This document shows, one piece after another, positions 17,038-26,502 of a stretch of DNA of 64,000 nucleotides. Origin of the DNA: Mesorhizobium shangrilense (lineage in GTDB: Bacteria > Pseudomonadota > Alphaproteobacteria > Rhizobiales > Rhizobiaceae); the NCBI RefSeq assembly GCF_028826155.1, contig NZ_JAQGPN010000001.1, positions 997,501-1,061,500 on the forward strand, written 5' to 3'. Below the pieces are notes generated by a model. The model ran no database searches and was not told the DNA's origin. It saw nothing but the letters and a program-made list of their open reading frames with translations. The position numbers and the translations under genes were made by a program. Numbering within the stretch: position 1 is the first letter of the stretch; each line of letters starts with the position of its first letter.

Positions 17038-18063
17038 ATGGCGAAGTTGTATCCGGCATCCGCCGCGCTGGCCTTCAGCATGCTTGCCAGCACTGCAGTC
17101 GCCCATGCAGACAGCCTGACGCTCTATTGCTCGGCCGACGAGGCGTGGTGCCAGCAGATCAAGACCGGTTTCGAGGAAAAGACCGGCATCACCGTCGACA
17201 TGACTCGCAAGAGCTCCGGCGAGACCTATGCGCAGGTGCGCGCGGAAGCGGGCAACCCGAAGGGCGACGTATGGTGGGGCGGCACCGGCGACCCGCATCT
17301 GCAGGCTGCCGAGGAGGACCTGACCGTCGCCTATGAATCGCCGATGCGAGGCGAGCTTCACGAGTGGGCGATCAAGCAGGCCGAGGCCGGCGGCAACAAG
17401 ACCATCGGCGTCTATTCCGGCGCGCTGGGCTTCGGCTACAACAAGGACCTGCTGGCCAAGAACAACCTGCCCGAGCCGAAATGCTGGGCCGATCTCACCA
17501 AGCCCGAGTTCAAGGGCCATATCCAGATGGCCAACCCCAACTCGTCCGGCACCGCCTACACCATGCTGGCCACGATGGTGCAGCTGATGGGCGAGGACCA
17601 GGGTTTCGAGTACCTGAAGGCGCTGCACAAGAATATCAACCAATACACCAAGTCGGGCTCCGCGCCGATCAAGGCGGCGGGCCTCGGCGAGACGACGGTC
17701 GGCATCGTCTTCATGCACGACGCCGTGTCGCAGACGGCCGCCGGCTTCCCGATCGTGACGGTCGCGCCCTGCGAGGGCACCGGCTACGAGATCGGCTCGA
17801 TGTCGCTGATCAAGGGTGCGCGCAATGAGGAGGCCGCCAAGCAGTTCTACGACTGGGCGCTGTCAGCGGACATGCAGGGCAAGGCCAAGGACGTGAAATC
17901 GTTCCAGCTCCCGTCCAACAAGTCGGCCGCCGTCTCCGAGCTGACGCCCGACCTGTCGACGATCAAGCTGATCGACTACGATTTTGCGAAGTACGGCTCG
18001 AGCGACGAGCGCAAGCGCCTGCTCCAGAAGTGGGACACGGAGGTGTCATCGCTGCCGCAGTGA
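17038..18063 (+). CDS. ABC transporter substrate-binding protein, Fbp/Afu type
   Basis: A 341-aa periplasmic protein with a Sec signal peptide (likely cleavage after VAHA) followed by DSLTLYCSADEAWCQQIKTG. The block PKGDVWWGGTGDPHLQAA and the late NEEAAKQFYDWALS are typical of family-1 binding proteins related to FbpA and AfuA. The adjacent Tyr pair that binds iron in FbpA is not obvious, so phosphorylated sugars, polyols or organophosphonates are alternatives to Fe(III). GGGAGGAACTG precedes the ATG. It is the first gene of a three-gene importer operon. Confidence 0.85.
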   Translation: MAKLYPASAALAFSMLASTAVAHADSLTLYCSADEAWCQQIKTGFEEKTGITVDMTRKSSGETYAQVRAEAGNPKGDVWWGGTGDPHLQAAEEDLTVAYESPMRGELHEWAIKQAEAGGNKTIGVYSGALGFGYNKDLLAKNNLPEPKCWADLTKPEFKGHIQMANPNSSGTAYTMLATMVQLMGEDQGFEYLKALHKNINQYTKSGSAPIKAAGLGETTVGIVFMHDAVSQTAAGFPIVTVAPCEGTGYEIGSMSLIKGARNEEAAKQFYDWALSADMQGKAKDVKSFQLPSNKSAAVSELTPDLSTIKLIDYDFAKYGSSDERKRLLQKWDTEVSSLPQ

Positions 18064-18101
18064 GGGCAAGGCGGTCCGTGCTGACCATCCTGAACGCCTT
18101 C

Positions 18102-18234
18102 GCCCCCTCCACCGCCTTTGGCGGTCCCCCTCCCCCGCTCCGCAGGGGAGGATCCGCTGCGGTGTGGCTGGCGCGACCTGGTTCCTCCCCCGTTTACGGG
18201 GGAGGGGGACCATGCGAAGCATGGTGGAGGGGGC
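18102..18234. repeat. GC-rich palindromic intergenic element, copy 1
   Basis: Left arm 18102-18137 and right arm 18197-18234 are imperfect inverted copies (GCCCCCTCCACC-type ends and TCCCCCTCCCCCG-type inner ends). Each contains its own small hairpin (ACCGCC/GGCGGT on the left, CCATGC/GCATGG on the right). The same style of element recurs at 20570, 24243, 39361 and 62930. The right arm supplies GGAGGGGGC immediately before the permease start. Confidence 0.85.
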
Positions 18235-20544
18235 ATGCTTCTTCCAACTTCCAGGCGTCCGCCCTCCATGCGTTCTGAAGCCGCTTTCCCCGCCCTTCAC
18301 CCCACACTCACCCTGTGGACCGCAATCGGGCTGGTCGGCTACGTGCTGCTGCCCTGGTACGGGATCGACAGCAACTTCTTCACGCTGTCGTGGCTTGCCG
18401 ACGGCTATCCGTTCGACGACGACGTCGCGCCGGCATTGTTCCTGGTGCTGCAGGGGCAAAAACCGTGGCTCGCGCCGCTCGGCCTGCTCTTGCTCGCGCC
18501 GCTCCTGCTCTGGGGGCGCAAGAAGGGCGATCCGCTCTTCGGACGGCTGCTGGTCGTGATCGGCGCACTCGGCTTCGGCTACCTCCTGTTCCAGGGTTTT
18601 GCCATCGGGCTGCGCGGCTGGAACTGGCAATGGCTGGCAGCGCTGTTCGGGGAGCTCGACGACCGCCAGTTCGGCATGGGCTGGGGCGCCTTGCTGGTCA
18701 GCGGCGCGTTCCTGTTCCTGCTGACGCTCGGCCTCGCCGCGCGCGGCGCGGTGGGCGGCGACGAGTTCGTGGTCGGCTCGATCGGCTTCGTGGTGGCGGT
18801 CGTCGGCATCTTCATCTTCATGCCGATCCTGCAGATGCTGGCGAGCGCGCTGGTCACCCAGGACGGCGACTATTCGCTCTCGGTGTTCCTCTCAAAGCTT
18901 CTCAGCGAGCGGCTCTGGGGGCTCGGCTGCCTAGCCGGCGGCCCGCGCTGCGGGGTCGCCTGGAACTCGCTGTTCCTGGCCGTGCTGGTCGGCCTCATCA
19001 CCACCGCGCTCGGCCTCGTCTTCGCGCTGATGGTGACGCGCACCGGCTTCCGGCACGGCGCGCTCCTGAGGGCACTCACCGTGCTGCCCATCATCACGCC
19101 GCCCTTCGTGATCGGCCTCGCCATCATCCTGCTCTTCGGCCTGTCGGGCGTCGTCACGCAGGGTTTTGCGGAACTGTTCGGCATTCAGCCGACGCGCTGG
19201 GTCTACGGCTTGCCCGGGCTGCTGATCGCGCAGACGCTGGCCTTCACCCCGATCGCCTTCCTGGTGATGATCGGGGTGGTCGAAGGCGTCAGCCCGTCGA
19301 TGGAGGAGGCGGCGCAGACGCTGCGCGCCAACCGCTGGCAGACCTTCGTCACCGTGTCGCTGCCGCTGATGCGCCCGGGCCTCGCCAACGCCTTTCTGCT
19401 CGGCTTCATCGAATCTATGGCCGATTTTGGCAATCCGCTGGTGCTCGGCGGCAATTTTGACGTGCTGTCGACGGAGATCTTCTTCGCCATCGTCGGCGCG
19501 CAATACGACCAGGCGCAGGCGGCGATCCTGGCGCTGGTGCTCTTGTTCTTCACGCTCGGCGCCTTCTATGCGCAGCGCTTCTGGCTCGGGAGAAAATCCT
19601 ACACGACGGTGTCGGGCAAGGGCGACGCCGGCGTGCATCCGCACCTGCCCGCGGGCCTGCGCAACGGCGTCTATGGCGTTGCCGGATTCTGGACGCTGTT
19701 CACGCTTCTGGTCTATGCGACGATCTTCTACGGCAGCTTCGTAAAGCTATGGGGCGTCGACTTCTCGCTGACCTTCGACCACTACGTGAAGGCCTTTGCG
19801 GTGGGGTGGAACGAGTTCGGCATCCACTGGCGGGGCTCGGCCTGGAGCTCTTTCTGGACGACGATGCAGATCGCGCTGATCTCGGCCCCGCTGACGGCGG
19901 CGATCGGCCTGCTCACGGCCTATCTGCTGGTCCGCCAGAATTTTGCCGGCAAGGATGCCTTCGAGTTCGGCACCATGCTGTCCTTCGCCATTCCCGGCAC
20001 GGTGATCGGCGTCTCCTACGTGATCGCCTTCAACGTGCCGCCGATCGAGCTTACCGGAACGGGCATCATACTGGTGCTCTCCTTCATCTTCCGCAACATG
20101 CCGGTCGGCGTCCGCGCCGGCATCGCCTCGATGTCGCAGATCGACCGCAGCCTCGACGAATCCTCGCTGACGCTGGGCGCGAGCTCGTGGCAGACGTTCC
20201 GGCGGGTGGTGCTGCCGCTGCTCAGGCCGGCGATCCTGGCGGCGCTGGTCTATTCCTTCGTGCGCGCAATGACGGCGATCAGCGCCATCATCTTCCTGGT
20301 CAGCGCCAGGTACGACATGTCGACCAGCTACATCGTCGGCCGCGTCGAGAACAACGAATACGGCATCGCCATCGCCTACTCGGCGGTGCTGATCGGCGTG
20401 ATGCTGGCGGTGATCGGGCTCATGCAGCTGGCGGTCGGCCGCCGCGACATCGGCCGCCGGAGCATGGAGGGCGACCTGTCGCAGTCGCGCACAAATGTCA
20501 GCCTGCCGGGGCAGGGTCAGCCGGCGCTTACGGGGGGAGGATGA
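18235..20544 (+). CDS. Fused ABC transporter permease, two MetI-like domains
   Basis: A 769-aa permease joining two transmembrane subunits. An N-terminal block of extra hydrophobic helices (to about residue 240) precedes the first MetI-like domain; its EAA loop reads EEAAQTLRANRWQTF near residue 360. The second domain, in the last 280 residues, has its EAA loop at DESSLTLGASSWQTF. Fbp/Afu-type importers often use such fused permeases. The start at 18235 has GGAGGGGGC five nt upstream, provided by the palindromic element; an ATG at 18268 is the alternative but lacks a site. It works with the flanking binding protein and ATPase. Confidence 0.88.
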   Translation: MLLPTSRRPPSMRSEAAFPALHPTLTLWTAIGLVGYVLLPWYGIDSNFFTLSWLADGYPFDDDVAPALFLVLQGQKPWLAPLGLLLLAPLLLWGRKKGDPLFGRLLVVIGALGFGYLLFQGFAIGLRGWNWQWLAALFGELDDRQFGMGWGALLVSGAFLFLLTLGLAARGAVGGDEFVVGSIGFVVAVVGIFIFMPILQMLASALVTQDGDYSLSVFLSKLLSERLWGLGCLAGGPRCGVAWNSLFLAVLVGLITTALGLVFALMVTRTGFRHGALLRALTVLPIITPPFVIGLAIILLFGLSGVVTQGFAELFGIQPTRWVYGLPGLLIAQTLAFTPIAFLVMIGVVEGVSPSMEEAAQTLRANRWQTFVTVSLPLMRPGLANAFLLGFIESMADFGNPLVLGGNFDVLSTEIFFAIVGAQYDQAQAAILALVLLFFTLGAFYAQRFWLGRKSYTTVSGKGDAGVHPHLPAGLRNGVYGVAGFWTLFTLLVYATIFYGSFVKLWGVDFSLTFDHYVKAFAVGWNEFGIHWRGSAWSSFWTTMQIALISAPLTAAIGLLTAYLLVRQNFAGKDAFEFGTMLSFAIPGTVIGVSYVIAFNVPPIELTGTGIILVLSFIFRNMPVGVRAGIASMSQIDRSLDESSLTLGASSWQTFRRVVLPLLRPAILAALVYSFVRAMTAISAIIFLVSARYDMSTSYIVGRVENNEYGIAIAYSAVLIGVMLAVIGLMQLAVGRRDIGRRSMEGDLSQSRTNVSLPGQGQPALTGGG

Positions 20545-20569
20545 CGATCTTGTTGCCGGGAGTAGGTAT

Positions 20570-20690
20570 ACCCCCACCCCTGACCCCTCCCCACAGGGGG
20601 GAGGGGGACGCTAGCGAGCCTATCGGCCTCGGCGGAGCTGGGCTCGTCGAATCCCCCTCCCCCTTGTGGGGAGGGGTTAGGGGTGGGGGT
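20570..20690. repeat. GC-rich palindromic intergenic element, copy 2
   Basis: Arms 20570-20608 and 20652-20690 are 39-nt inverted copies with two mismatches, separated by 43 nt. The outer ends read ACCCCCACCCCT and the inner ends GGGGGAGGGGGA or its complement. It sits between the permease and the ATPase and could fold into a long stem in the polycistronic mRNA, affecting relative expression of the two genes. Confidence 0.9.
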
Positions 20691-20731
20691 GATCTCAGCT
20701 CCGGACATTCGACGATCATGGGAGGCGGCTG

Positions 20732-21808
20732 ATGGCCGGGATCAAGAGCAACGCCGCCTCGGTGGAGTTCCGGAACGTCACCAAGATCTACGGCAAGAGC
20801 AAGGTGGCCGCGGTCAGCGACATCTCGCTCGCCATCGAGGCGGGCAAGCTGGTGACGCTGCTCGGGCCTTCGGGTTGCGGCAAGACGACGACGCTCAGAA
20901 TGATCGCCGGGCTGGAGTTGGCGACCAGCGGCCAGATCCTGATCGGCGGAGCCGACGTGACGCGCCTGCCGGCCACCGACCGCGACGTCTCGATGGTATT
21001 CCAGTCCTATGCGCTCTTCCCCCACATGACGGTGCGCGAGAACGTCGAGTACGGCCTGCGCTTCTCGGGCTTCGACAAGCAGAGGCGGGCGGAGAAGGCG
21101 CGCGCCGGGCTCGAGCTGGTCGGTCTCGCGGGCTATGGCGACCGGCTGCCCTCGCAGCTTTCCGGCGGCCAGCAGCAGCGCGTCGCGGTGGCCCGCGCGC
21201 TGGTGCTCGAGCCGCAGGTGCTGCTGTTCGACGAGCCGCTCTCCAACCTCGACGCCAAGCTGCGCCGGCACGTACGCGAGGAGATCCGCGAGATCCAGCA
21301 GTCGCTTGGGCTGACCGTCGTTTACGTCACGCATGACCAGGAGGAGGCGCTGGCTGTCTCCGACCGGATCGTCGTCATGAACAACGCGGTGATCGCGCAG
21401 GACGGGACGCCGCGCGAGCTCTACGACCGGCCGGCCGACGCCTTCGTCGCGGACTTCATCGGCGAAGCCAACATTTTCGACTGCGAGGTGGCCGCCATCG
21501 ACCGCGGCGAGGCGACGGTGCGGCTCGGCCCGGTGACGCTGAGGCTACCGGCGGGCGGACGCCGTCCCGGGCCGGCGAAACTCGCCGCTCGCCCCGCACG
21601 CATCCTGGTGCGCGAGGCGGGGGCTGCCGGAACACTCGCCGGCACGCTCGAGAAGGTCACCTATGTCGGCAGCCACCTCGAGTTCCGCATCGGGACAGCG
21701 CTCGGTCCGGTCTTCGCGGTGTCACCCGACGTCGACGCGTCGTTCACGATCGGGCAGGACGTCGGGGTGGGGTTTCCCGAGAAGGGGCCGGTGCTGATCG
21801 GAGGGTGA
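20732..21808 (+). CDS. ABC transporter ATP-binding protein, FbpC/PotA-like
   Basis: A 358-aa importer ATPase. Walker A GPSGCGKTTTLRMIAG, Q-loop VFQSYALFPHMTV, signature LSGGQQQRVAVARAL and Walker B VLLFDEPLSNLDAKLR are all intact, followed by the switch His in VYVTHDQEEAL. Residues 240-358 form a TOBE/OB regulatory domain (RPARILVREAG, EKVTYVGSHLEF). GGGAGG lies seven nt upstream of the ATG. It energises the binding protein and fused permease upstream. Confidence 0.93.
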   Translation: MAGIKSNAASVEFRNVTKIYGKSKVAAVSDISLAIEAGKLVTLLGPSGCGKTTTLRMIAGLELATSGQILIGGADVTRLPATDRDVSMVFQSYALFPHMTVRENVEYGLRFSGFDKQRRAEKARAGLELVGLAGYGDRLPSQLSGGQQQRVAVARALVLEPQVLLFDEPLSNLDAKLRRHVREEIREIQQSLGLTVVYVTHDQEEALAVSDRIVVMNNAVIAQDGTPRELYDRPADAFVADFIGEANIFDCEVAAIDRGEATVRLGPVTLRLPAGGRRPGPAKLAARPARILVREAGAAGTLAGTLEKVTYVGSHLEFRIGTALGPVFAVSPDVDASFTIGQDVGVGFPEKGPVLIGG

Positions 21809-21861
21809 GGGTCCGATCAAGTCGGCCGCGCATGGTCGCTCGCATCCCGGGCGGGGATTTG

Positions 21862-22053
21862 ATGCTGAGGAACAGCCGCGATATCATACAAAGACTGAAG
21901 GCCGGCGGCTTCGTGCTGGTGTCCGTTCGCGGTTCGCACCACAAGTTCCGGGACGCGACAGGGAGGATCGTGATCGTGACCCACCCGCGCAAGGACATTC
22001 CGGCAGGCACGGCAGCCTCCATCTACCGCCAGGCCGGCTGGCAGAAGGATTGA
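21862..22053 (+). CDS. hicA: HicA toxin (mRNA interferase)
   Basis: A 63-aa HicA-fold protein. The double-stranded-RNA-binding-like fold is read in SRDIIQRLKAGGFVLVSVRG followed by SHHKFRD, with the catalytic His, and the end IPAGTAASIYRQAG. HicA toxins cleave mRNA. The start MLRNSRD is preferred over an upstream in-frame start because the family begins here and GGGCGGGGA lies just before it. The antitoxin gene follows after two nt. Confidence 0.9.
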   Translation: MLRNSRDIIQRLKAGGFVLVSVRGSHHKFRDATGRIVIVTHPRKDIPAGTAASIYRQAGWQKD

Positions 22054-22055
22054 GC

Positions 22056-22337
22056 ATGGCTACGCACTACATCGCGCTGATCCACAAGGAGCCCGGCAGC
22101 GGCTACGGCGTCTCCTTCCCGGACATTCCCGGCGTCACGGCGGTCGCCGACACGCTGGACGAAGCGCTTCACGAGGCGTCTGTCGCGCTGGGCTTTGCCT
22201 TCGAAGATTGGGAAGGCGCTTGCCCCTCTGTACGTTCGCTGGACGAACTGCGGGCCGACAGCGACTTCCTCGACATGTCCAAGGATGCGGTTGTCGCAGC
22301 CGTCACGCCAGCGGCAAGCCTCAAGGATGCCGCCTGA
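22056..22337 (+). CDS. hicB: HicB antitoxin
   Basis: A 93-aa HicB-family protein with the partly degraded RNase-H-like fold: YIALIHKEPGSGYGVSFPDI, PGVTAVADTLDEALHEA, then FAFEDWEG. Unlike many HicB proteins it ends soon after this domain, with no clear ribbon-helix-helix or helix-turn-helix. It can neutralise HicA by direct binding but may not repress the operon itself. It is convergent with the phosphatase-family gene 13 bp away. Confidence 0.88.
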   Translation: MATHYIALIHKEPGSGYGVSFPDIPGVTAVADTLDEALHEASVALGFAFEDWEGACPSVRSLDELRADSDFLDMSKDAVVAAVTPAASLKDAA

Positions 22338-22350
22338 TCGGGGCCTTCCC

Positions 22351-23151
22351 TTACCCGAACGTGTCGAACGACTCCGTCGAAAGCTCGCGGATCCTGCCGA
22401 AGACGCCGGGCCCGCCGGCGATCGCTACCGTCCCGTTGGCGATGACGTCGCCGCGGTTGTAGGGCTCAACGATGCCGCCGGCTTCCTCGATGATGAGCAT
22501 GGCGGCGACGCAGTCCCAGGCGTTCATGTGCTCCTCGGTGTAGCCGATGAGGCGGCCTGCGGCGACGTAGGCCAGCATGATGGCGCCCGACGCGTTGCGG
22601 AAGAACACGCCGCCGTCGGCGATGATCGAGGCGATGATCGGCAGCACGTTGCCGGCATTGGTGCGGCCGTTGAAGCCGACCCCGACGGAGCCGTCGCTGA
22701 CGCTTTGCGAGGCGGAGACCTTGATCGGCCGGTCGTTGACGAAGGCGCCGCCGCCGCGACGGGCGAAGAAGGTTTCTCCCGTGGCCGGCTCATGCACGAC
22801 GCCGACCTCGCACTTGCCGTCCTTCATGCAGGCGATGACGACCGCCCACGCGGGAATGCCGCGGACGAAGTTCGCGGTGCCGTCGATCGGGTCTATCACC
22901 CAGGTGTAGCCCGACGTGCCCACGACCGCGGCGTGCTCCTCGCCGACGATGCCGTCGTCGGGATAGTGCTTCGCCAGCTCGGCCCGCACGAACAGCTCCA
23001 CCTCCTTGTCGCCGTTGGAGACGAGGTCCTGGTGTCCCTTGCTCTCGATGGTGAGCTTGTCGAGCTCGCGGAAGAAGACCATGCCGAGCTCTCCCGCGCG
23101 GCGCGCGAGGTCGATGGTGAAGCGAAGCCGCGCCTCGTCCTGTGCCGTCAC
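22351..23151 (-). CDS. Inositol-monophosphatase-family protein
   Basis: A 266-aa lithium-sensitive phosphatase-fold protein. Metal-binding motifs are intact: GIVGEEHAA, WVIDPIDGTANFVRGIP and the C-terminal NAWDCVAAMLIIEEAGG. The start is a GTG (VTAQDEARL) with GGAG seven nt upstream; an ATG 16 codons earlier lacks a good site. Family members hydrolyse inositol phosphates, histidinol phosphate, PAP or sugar phosphates; motifs do not tell which. It is not obviously co-transcribed with its neighbours. Confidence 0.88.
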   Translation of the reverse strand: MTAQDEARLRFTIDLARRAGELGMVFFRELDKLTIESKGHQDLVSNGDKEVELFVRAELAKHYPDDGIVGEEHAAVVGTSGYTWVIDPIDGTANFVRGIPAWAVVIACMKDGKCEVGVVHEPATGETFFARRGGGAFVNDRPIKVSASQSVSDGSVGVGFNGRTNAGNVLPIIASIIADGGVFFRNASGAIMLAYVAAGRLIGYTEEHMNAWDCVAAMLIIEEAGGIVEPYNRGDVIANGTVAIAGGPGVFGRIRELSTESFDTFG

Positions 23152-23291
23152 TGCAGTTCTCCGTTGAGATGATGAGGATATCTGCAGGCCATGCAGCACA
23201 TCGCATGGCGCTGCGTCAATCGGCTGGTGCGATCGGGACAGGACAACCGCTTGCTCCGCCCCTCACCCTTACCCTTGCCTGGGCGACCCGC

Positions 23292-24131
23292 TCAGCCGCC
23301 CACCGCCAGCGCGATCACGCCGCAGCCGACGATCATTGCGGAGAACAGTCGCAGCCCCCACGGACGCTCCTTGAACAGCACGAGGCCGATCAGGGACGCA
23401 AAGATGACGCTCGATTCGCGCACCGCCGAAACCGCGCCGAGCGGCGCGATGGTCTTGGCGTAGAGGACGAGGCCGTAGGCCAGCACCGACAGCGCGCCGC
23501 CAACCAGTCCGATCGCGAAGACCTTGCGCGATACCGCCAGGCGCAGTCGCCGCCGGCGCAGCAGCACGGCAAGGCCCACCGGGAACTCGAACAGGAACAG
23601 CCATCCGATGTAGCCCATCGGGCTCTCGGCATGGCGTATGCCGATGCCGTCGACAATGGAATAGGCGGCAATGGTGATGCCGAGCACGGTGGCGATGCCG
23701 ATCGCGCGTGGGTCGGCGGTGTTGGCGCCGCGCGGGAAGGCCAGGATGGCGATGCCGCAGGAGATGGCGAAGAGGCCCGCCCAGCCGAGCGGCGACAGGC
23801 TTTCCCCGATGAGCACGAAGGCGCCGAAGGCGACGAGCGCCGGCGCGAGGCCGCGCGAGATCGGATAGACTTGGCTGAGGTCGCCAAAACGATAGGCCTG
23901 GAAGAGCAGGAAATAGTAGGCGTAGTGGATGAGCGTGGAGAGGAAGATGTAGATCCAGCTCGCGCTCGTCGGCGGCGGCGCGAAGGCGATGAGGGTCAGC
24001 CCGGCGACCGCGTGTGCGAGCGCCACTGCGGCAAGCGTGACGGCGCGGTCGGACGCGCCCTTGACCACCGCGTTCCAGCTCGCGTGGAGCACGGCGGCAA
24101 AGAGGACGATGAGAAGCGCGTGGCCGGACAT
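23292..24131 (-). CDS. EamA/DMT-family membrane transporter
   Basis: A 279-aa protein with ten hydrophobic helices in two EamA repeats (LFAAVLHASWNAVVKG near the N-terminus; the second repeat near GIATVLGITIAAYSIVDGIG). DMT proteins export metabolites or drugs; no substrate can be assigned. The start MSGHALLIV is chosen because it begins the first helix directly. An upstream ATG at 24167 is possible, and neither has a strong ribosome binding site. Confidence 0.8.
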   Translation of the reverse strand: MSGHALLIVLFAAVLHASWNAVVKGASDRAVTLAAVALAHAVAGLTLIAFAPPPTSASWIYIFLSTLIHYAYYFLLFQAYRFGDLSQVYPISRGLAPALVAFGAFVLIGESLSPLGWAGLFAISCGIAILAFPRGANTADPRAIGIATVLGITIAAYSIVDGIGIRHAESPMGYIGWLFLFEFPVGLAVLLRRRRLRLAVSRKVFAIGLVGGALSVLAYGLVLYAKTIAPLGAVSAVRESSVIFASLIGLVLFKERPWGLRLFSAMIVGCGVIALAVGG

Positions 24132-24242
24132 GGGTGAGCTGGATCGCGTGGACGGAATCGCGAGCATCCGCAACGCGGAAGGCGCGGGAAATGGTTAGCC
24201 AGCAATGCAGCAGGGCGGGCCAAAAGGCAAAGGGGAAACGCT

Positions 24243-24370
24243 GAGCCAGGGGACGCTGCCCCTCACCCTATCCTCACCCGTGCGGGGGCGGAGAGGGAGG
24301 CGTCGACGTTGCGGCCGTTGGTCTTCTCCCCGTCCTTCAAGGGGAGAAGATGCCGGCTGATGAGGGGGCT
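24243..24370. repeat. GC-rich palindromic intergenic element, copy 3
   Basis: The segment carries the same sequence style as copies 1 and 2 (CCCCTCACCCT, GCGGGGGCGGAGAGGGAGG). A perfect hairpin CTTCTCCCC (24323-24331)/GGGGAGAAG (24341-24349) leads into GATGCCGGCTGATGAGGGGG. It fills the gap downstream of purH and upstream of the DMT gene, and may act as a transcription barrier. Confidence 0.65.
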
Positions 24371-24383
24371 GATACGCCCTGCC

Positions 24384-26000
24384 TCAGTGCCGGAAGTGCC
24401 TCACGCCAGTGAACACCATGGCGATGCCGCTGGCGTCGGCTGCGGCGATGACCTCCTCGTCCCGCATCGAGCCGCCCGGCTGGATGACGGCGGTCGCGCC
24501 GGCCTCGACGGCCGCCAGCAGACCGTCGGCGAAGGGGAAGAAGGCGTCGGAAGCGACGACGGAGCCCTTGGTGAAGGGGATTTCGGCGCCCGCGGCCGCC
24601 GCGGCGTCCTCGGCCTTGCGCGCGGCGATGCGGGAGGAGTCGACGCGGCTCATCTGGCCGGCGCCGACGCCCACCGTCGCGCCGTCGCGGGCATAGACGA
24701 TGGCGTTCGACTTGACGTGTTTGGCGACGCGGAAGGCGAACTTGAGGTCGACCAGCTCCCGTTCGGTCGGGGCGCGCTTCGTCACGATCTTCAAGTCCAT
24801 GCCGTCGACGCTCGCCGCATCACGCGACTGCACCAGTAGGCCGCCGGCGACGGATTTTACGGCGATGCCGGGCGCGCGCGGGTCGGGCAGGCCGCCGGTG
24901 ACCAGCAGGCGCAGGTTCTTCTTGGCGGCGACGAGCGCGACCGCCTCGGGCGAGGCGTCCGGCGCGATGATGACCTCGGTGAACGTCTTCACGATCTCCT
25001 GGGCCGCCTCGGCGTCGAGCAGCCGGTTGACCGCGACGATGCCGCCGAAGGCGGAGACGGGATCGCAGGCGAGTGCCGCGAGATAGGCGTCGCGCAGTGT
25101 GGCCGCCTCCGCGACGCCGCACGGGTTGGCATGCTTGATGATGGCGACGGCCGCGGTGCGCGCCGGATCGAATTCGGCGACCAGCTCGAAGGCGGCGTCG
25201 GTGTCGTTGATGTTGTTGTAGGAGAGCACCTTGCCCTGAAGCTGCCTGGCGGTGGCGACGCCTGGCCGGTTCTCCCCGGTCACGTAGAAGCCGGCCGACT
25301 GATGCGGGTTCTCGCCATAGCGCATGACCGTGTGGAGCCTGCCGCCGAAGGCGCGCCAGGCCGGCTCTTCGACCTGCAGCGTCTCGGCGAACCAGTTGGA
25401 GATCGCCGCGTCATAGGCGGCGGTGCGGGCGAAGGCTTTGGCCGCGAGCTTCTTGCGGAACTCGAGCGACAGGCTGCCGATGTTTACCTCGAGCGCGTTG
25501 AGCACGGCGGCGTAGTCCTCAGGGTCGGTGACCACGGCCACGTAGGCGTGGTTCTTCGCCGAGGCGCGCACCATGGCGGGGCCGCCGATGTCGATGTTCT
25601 CGACGACGGAAGCATAGTCTGCGCCCGAGCTGCGGACTTCCTCGAAGGGGTAGAGATTGACGACGACGAGGTCGATCGGCTCGATGCCGTGCTGGTGCAT
25701 CGCTTCCTGGTGCCCGGGGTCGTTGCGGATGCCGAGCAGCGCGCCATGCACGGACGGATGCAGGGTCTTGACGCGGCCGTCCATGATCTCCGGGAAACCG
25801 GTGAGTTCGGAGACGTCTCGCACCGCGATGCCTGCCGCGGCGATCGCCTTGGCGGTGCCGCCGGTCGACACCAGCTCGACGCCGCGTGCCGCAAGCGCGG
25901 AGGCGAAATCCAGCAGGCCCGTCTTGTCCGACACCGACAATAGGGCGCGGCGTACCGGCACCAGATCGGGCGCCGGAATGTTCTTGGACGGCACGGCCAT
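24384..26000 (-). CDS. purH: Bifunctional AICAR formyltransferase/IMP cyclohydrolase
   Basis: A 538-aa PurH catalysing the last two steps of IMP synthesis. The N-terminal MGS-like cyclohydrolase domain begins [20 protein letters not shown] and includes [15 protein letters not shown]. The C-terminal transformylase domain has [11 protein letters not shown] with its catalytic Lys-His, and [20 protein letters not shown]. Length and motifs are complete. GGGGA lies eight nt before the ATG. Confidence 0.97.
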   Translation of the reverse strand: MAVPSKNIPAPDLVPVRRALLSVSDKTGLLDFASALAARGVELVSTGGTAKAIAAAGIAVRDVSELTGFPEIMDGRVKTLHPSVHGALLGIRNDPGHQEAMHQHGIEPIDLVVVNLYPFEEVRSSGADYASVVENIDIGGPAMVRASAKNHAYVAVVTDPEDYAAVLNALEVNIGSLSLEFRKKLAAKAFARTAAYDAAISNWFAETLQVEEPAWRAFGGRLHTVMRYGENPHQSAGFYVTGENRPGVATARQLQGKVLSYNNINDTDAAFELVAEFDPARTAAVAIIKHANPCGVAEAATLRDAYLAALACDPVSAFGGIVAVNRLLDAEAAQEIVKTFTEVIIAPDASPEAVALVAAKKNLRLLVTGGLPDPRAPGIAVKSVAGGLLVQSRDAASVDGMDLKIVTKRAPTERELVDLKFAFRVAKHVKSNAIVYARDGATVGVGAGQMSRVDSSRIAARKAEDAAAAAGAEIPFTKGSVVASDAFFPFADGLLAAVEAGATAVIQPGGSMRDEEVIAAADASGIAMVFTGVRHFRH

Positions 26001-26098
26001 GGCAATTTCCCCGGGGCTGGAAGCTTCGGGCGCGGCCTACCACATGCGGGCGGGATGTCAAAGGCGATGGGGGGTCGCAGGCGGCGAGGCGCCACCGC

Positions 26099-26434
26099 TC
26101 AGTGCGGAATGCTCTTCGAGAACAGGTTGATCACGCCGACGCCGGCGATGATGAGGCCGATGCCGATGAGGGCCGGCGTGTCGAGCGACTGCCTGAACAG
26201 GACCCAGCCGACCGCCGTGATCAGCACGATGCCCGCGCCCGACCAGACCGCATAGATGATGCCGACAGGCATGGTGCGCAGCGGTAGCGACAGGAAATAG
26301 AAGGCGAGCGCATAGCCGACGATGCACAGGATGGACGGCAGCAGCCGCGTGAAGCCGTCGGTGGACTTCAGCGCAGTGGTCGCCAGCACCTCGAAGGCGA
26401 TCGCCACGCCGAGATAGAAATAATTCGCGTTCAT
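26099..26434 (-). CDS. Small multidrug resistance (SMR) efflux protein
   Basis: A 111-aa protein with four hydrophobic helices. The membrane-embedded Glu is in helix 1 (VAIAFEVLATTALK), and the SMR signature YAVWSGAGIVLI, containing the conserved Trp, is in helix 3. Such dual-topology dimers exchange protons for cationic drugs or guanidinium; typing between the Qac and Gdx groups is uncertain. It lies between purH and heparinase on the same strand. Confidence 0.9.
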   Translation of the reverse strand: MNANYFYLGVAIAFEVLATTALKSTDGFTRLLPSILCIVGYALAFYFLSLPLRTMPVGIIYAVWSGAGIVLITAVGWVLFRQSLDTPALIGIGLIIAGVGVINLFSKSIPH

Positions 26435-26502
26435 TTACGTTCTCGGCGTTGGAGGGCACGGCCGCGAGCGTGGCACTCCCTGAAAAGTCAGGCCATGCGA
26501 CC

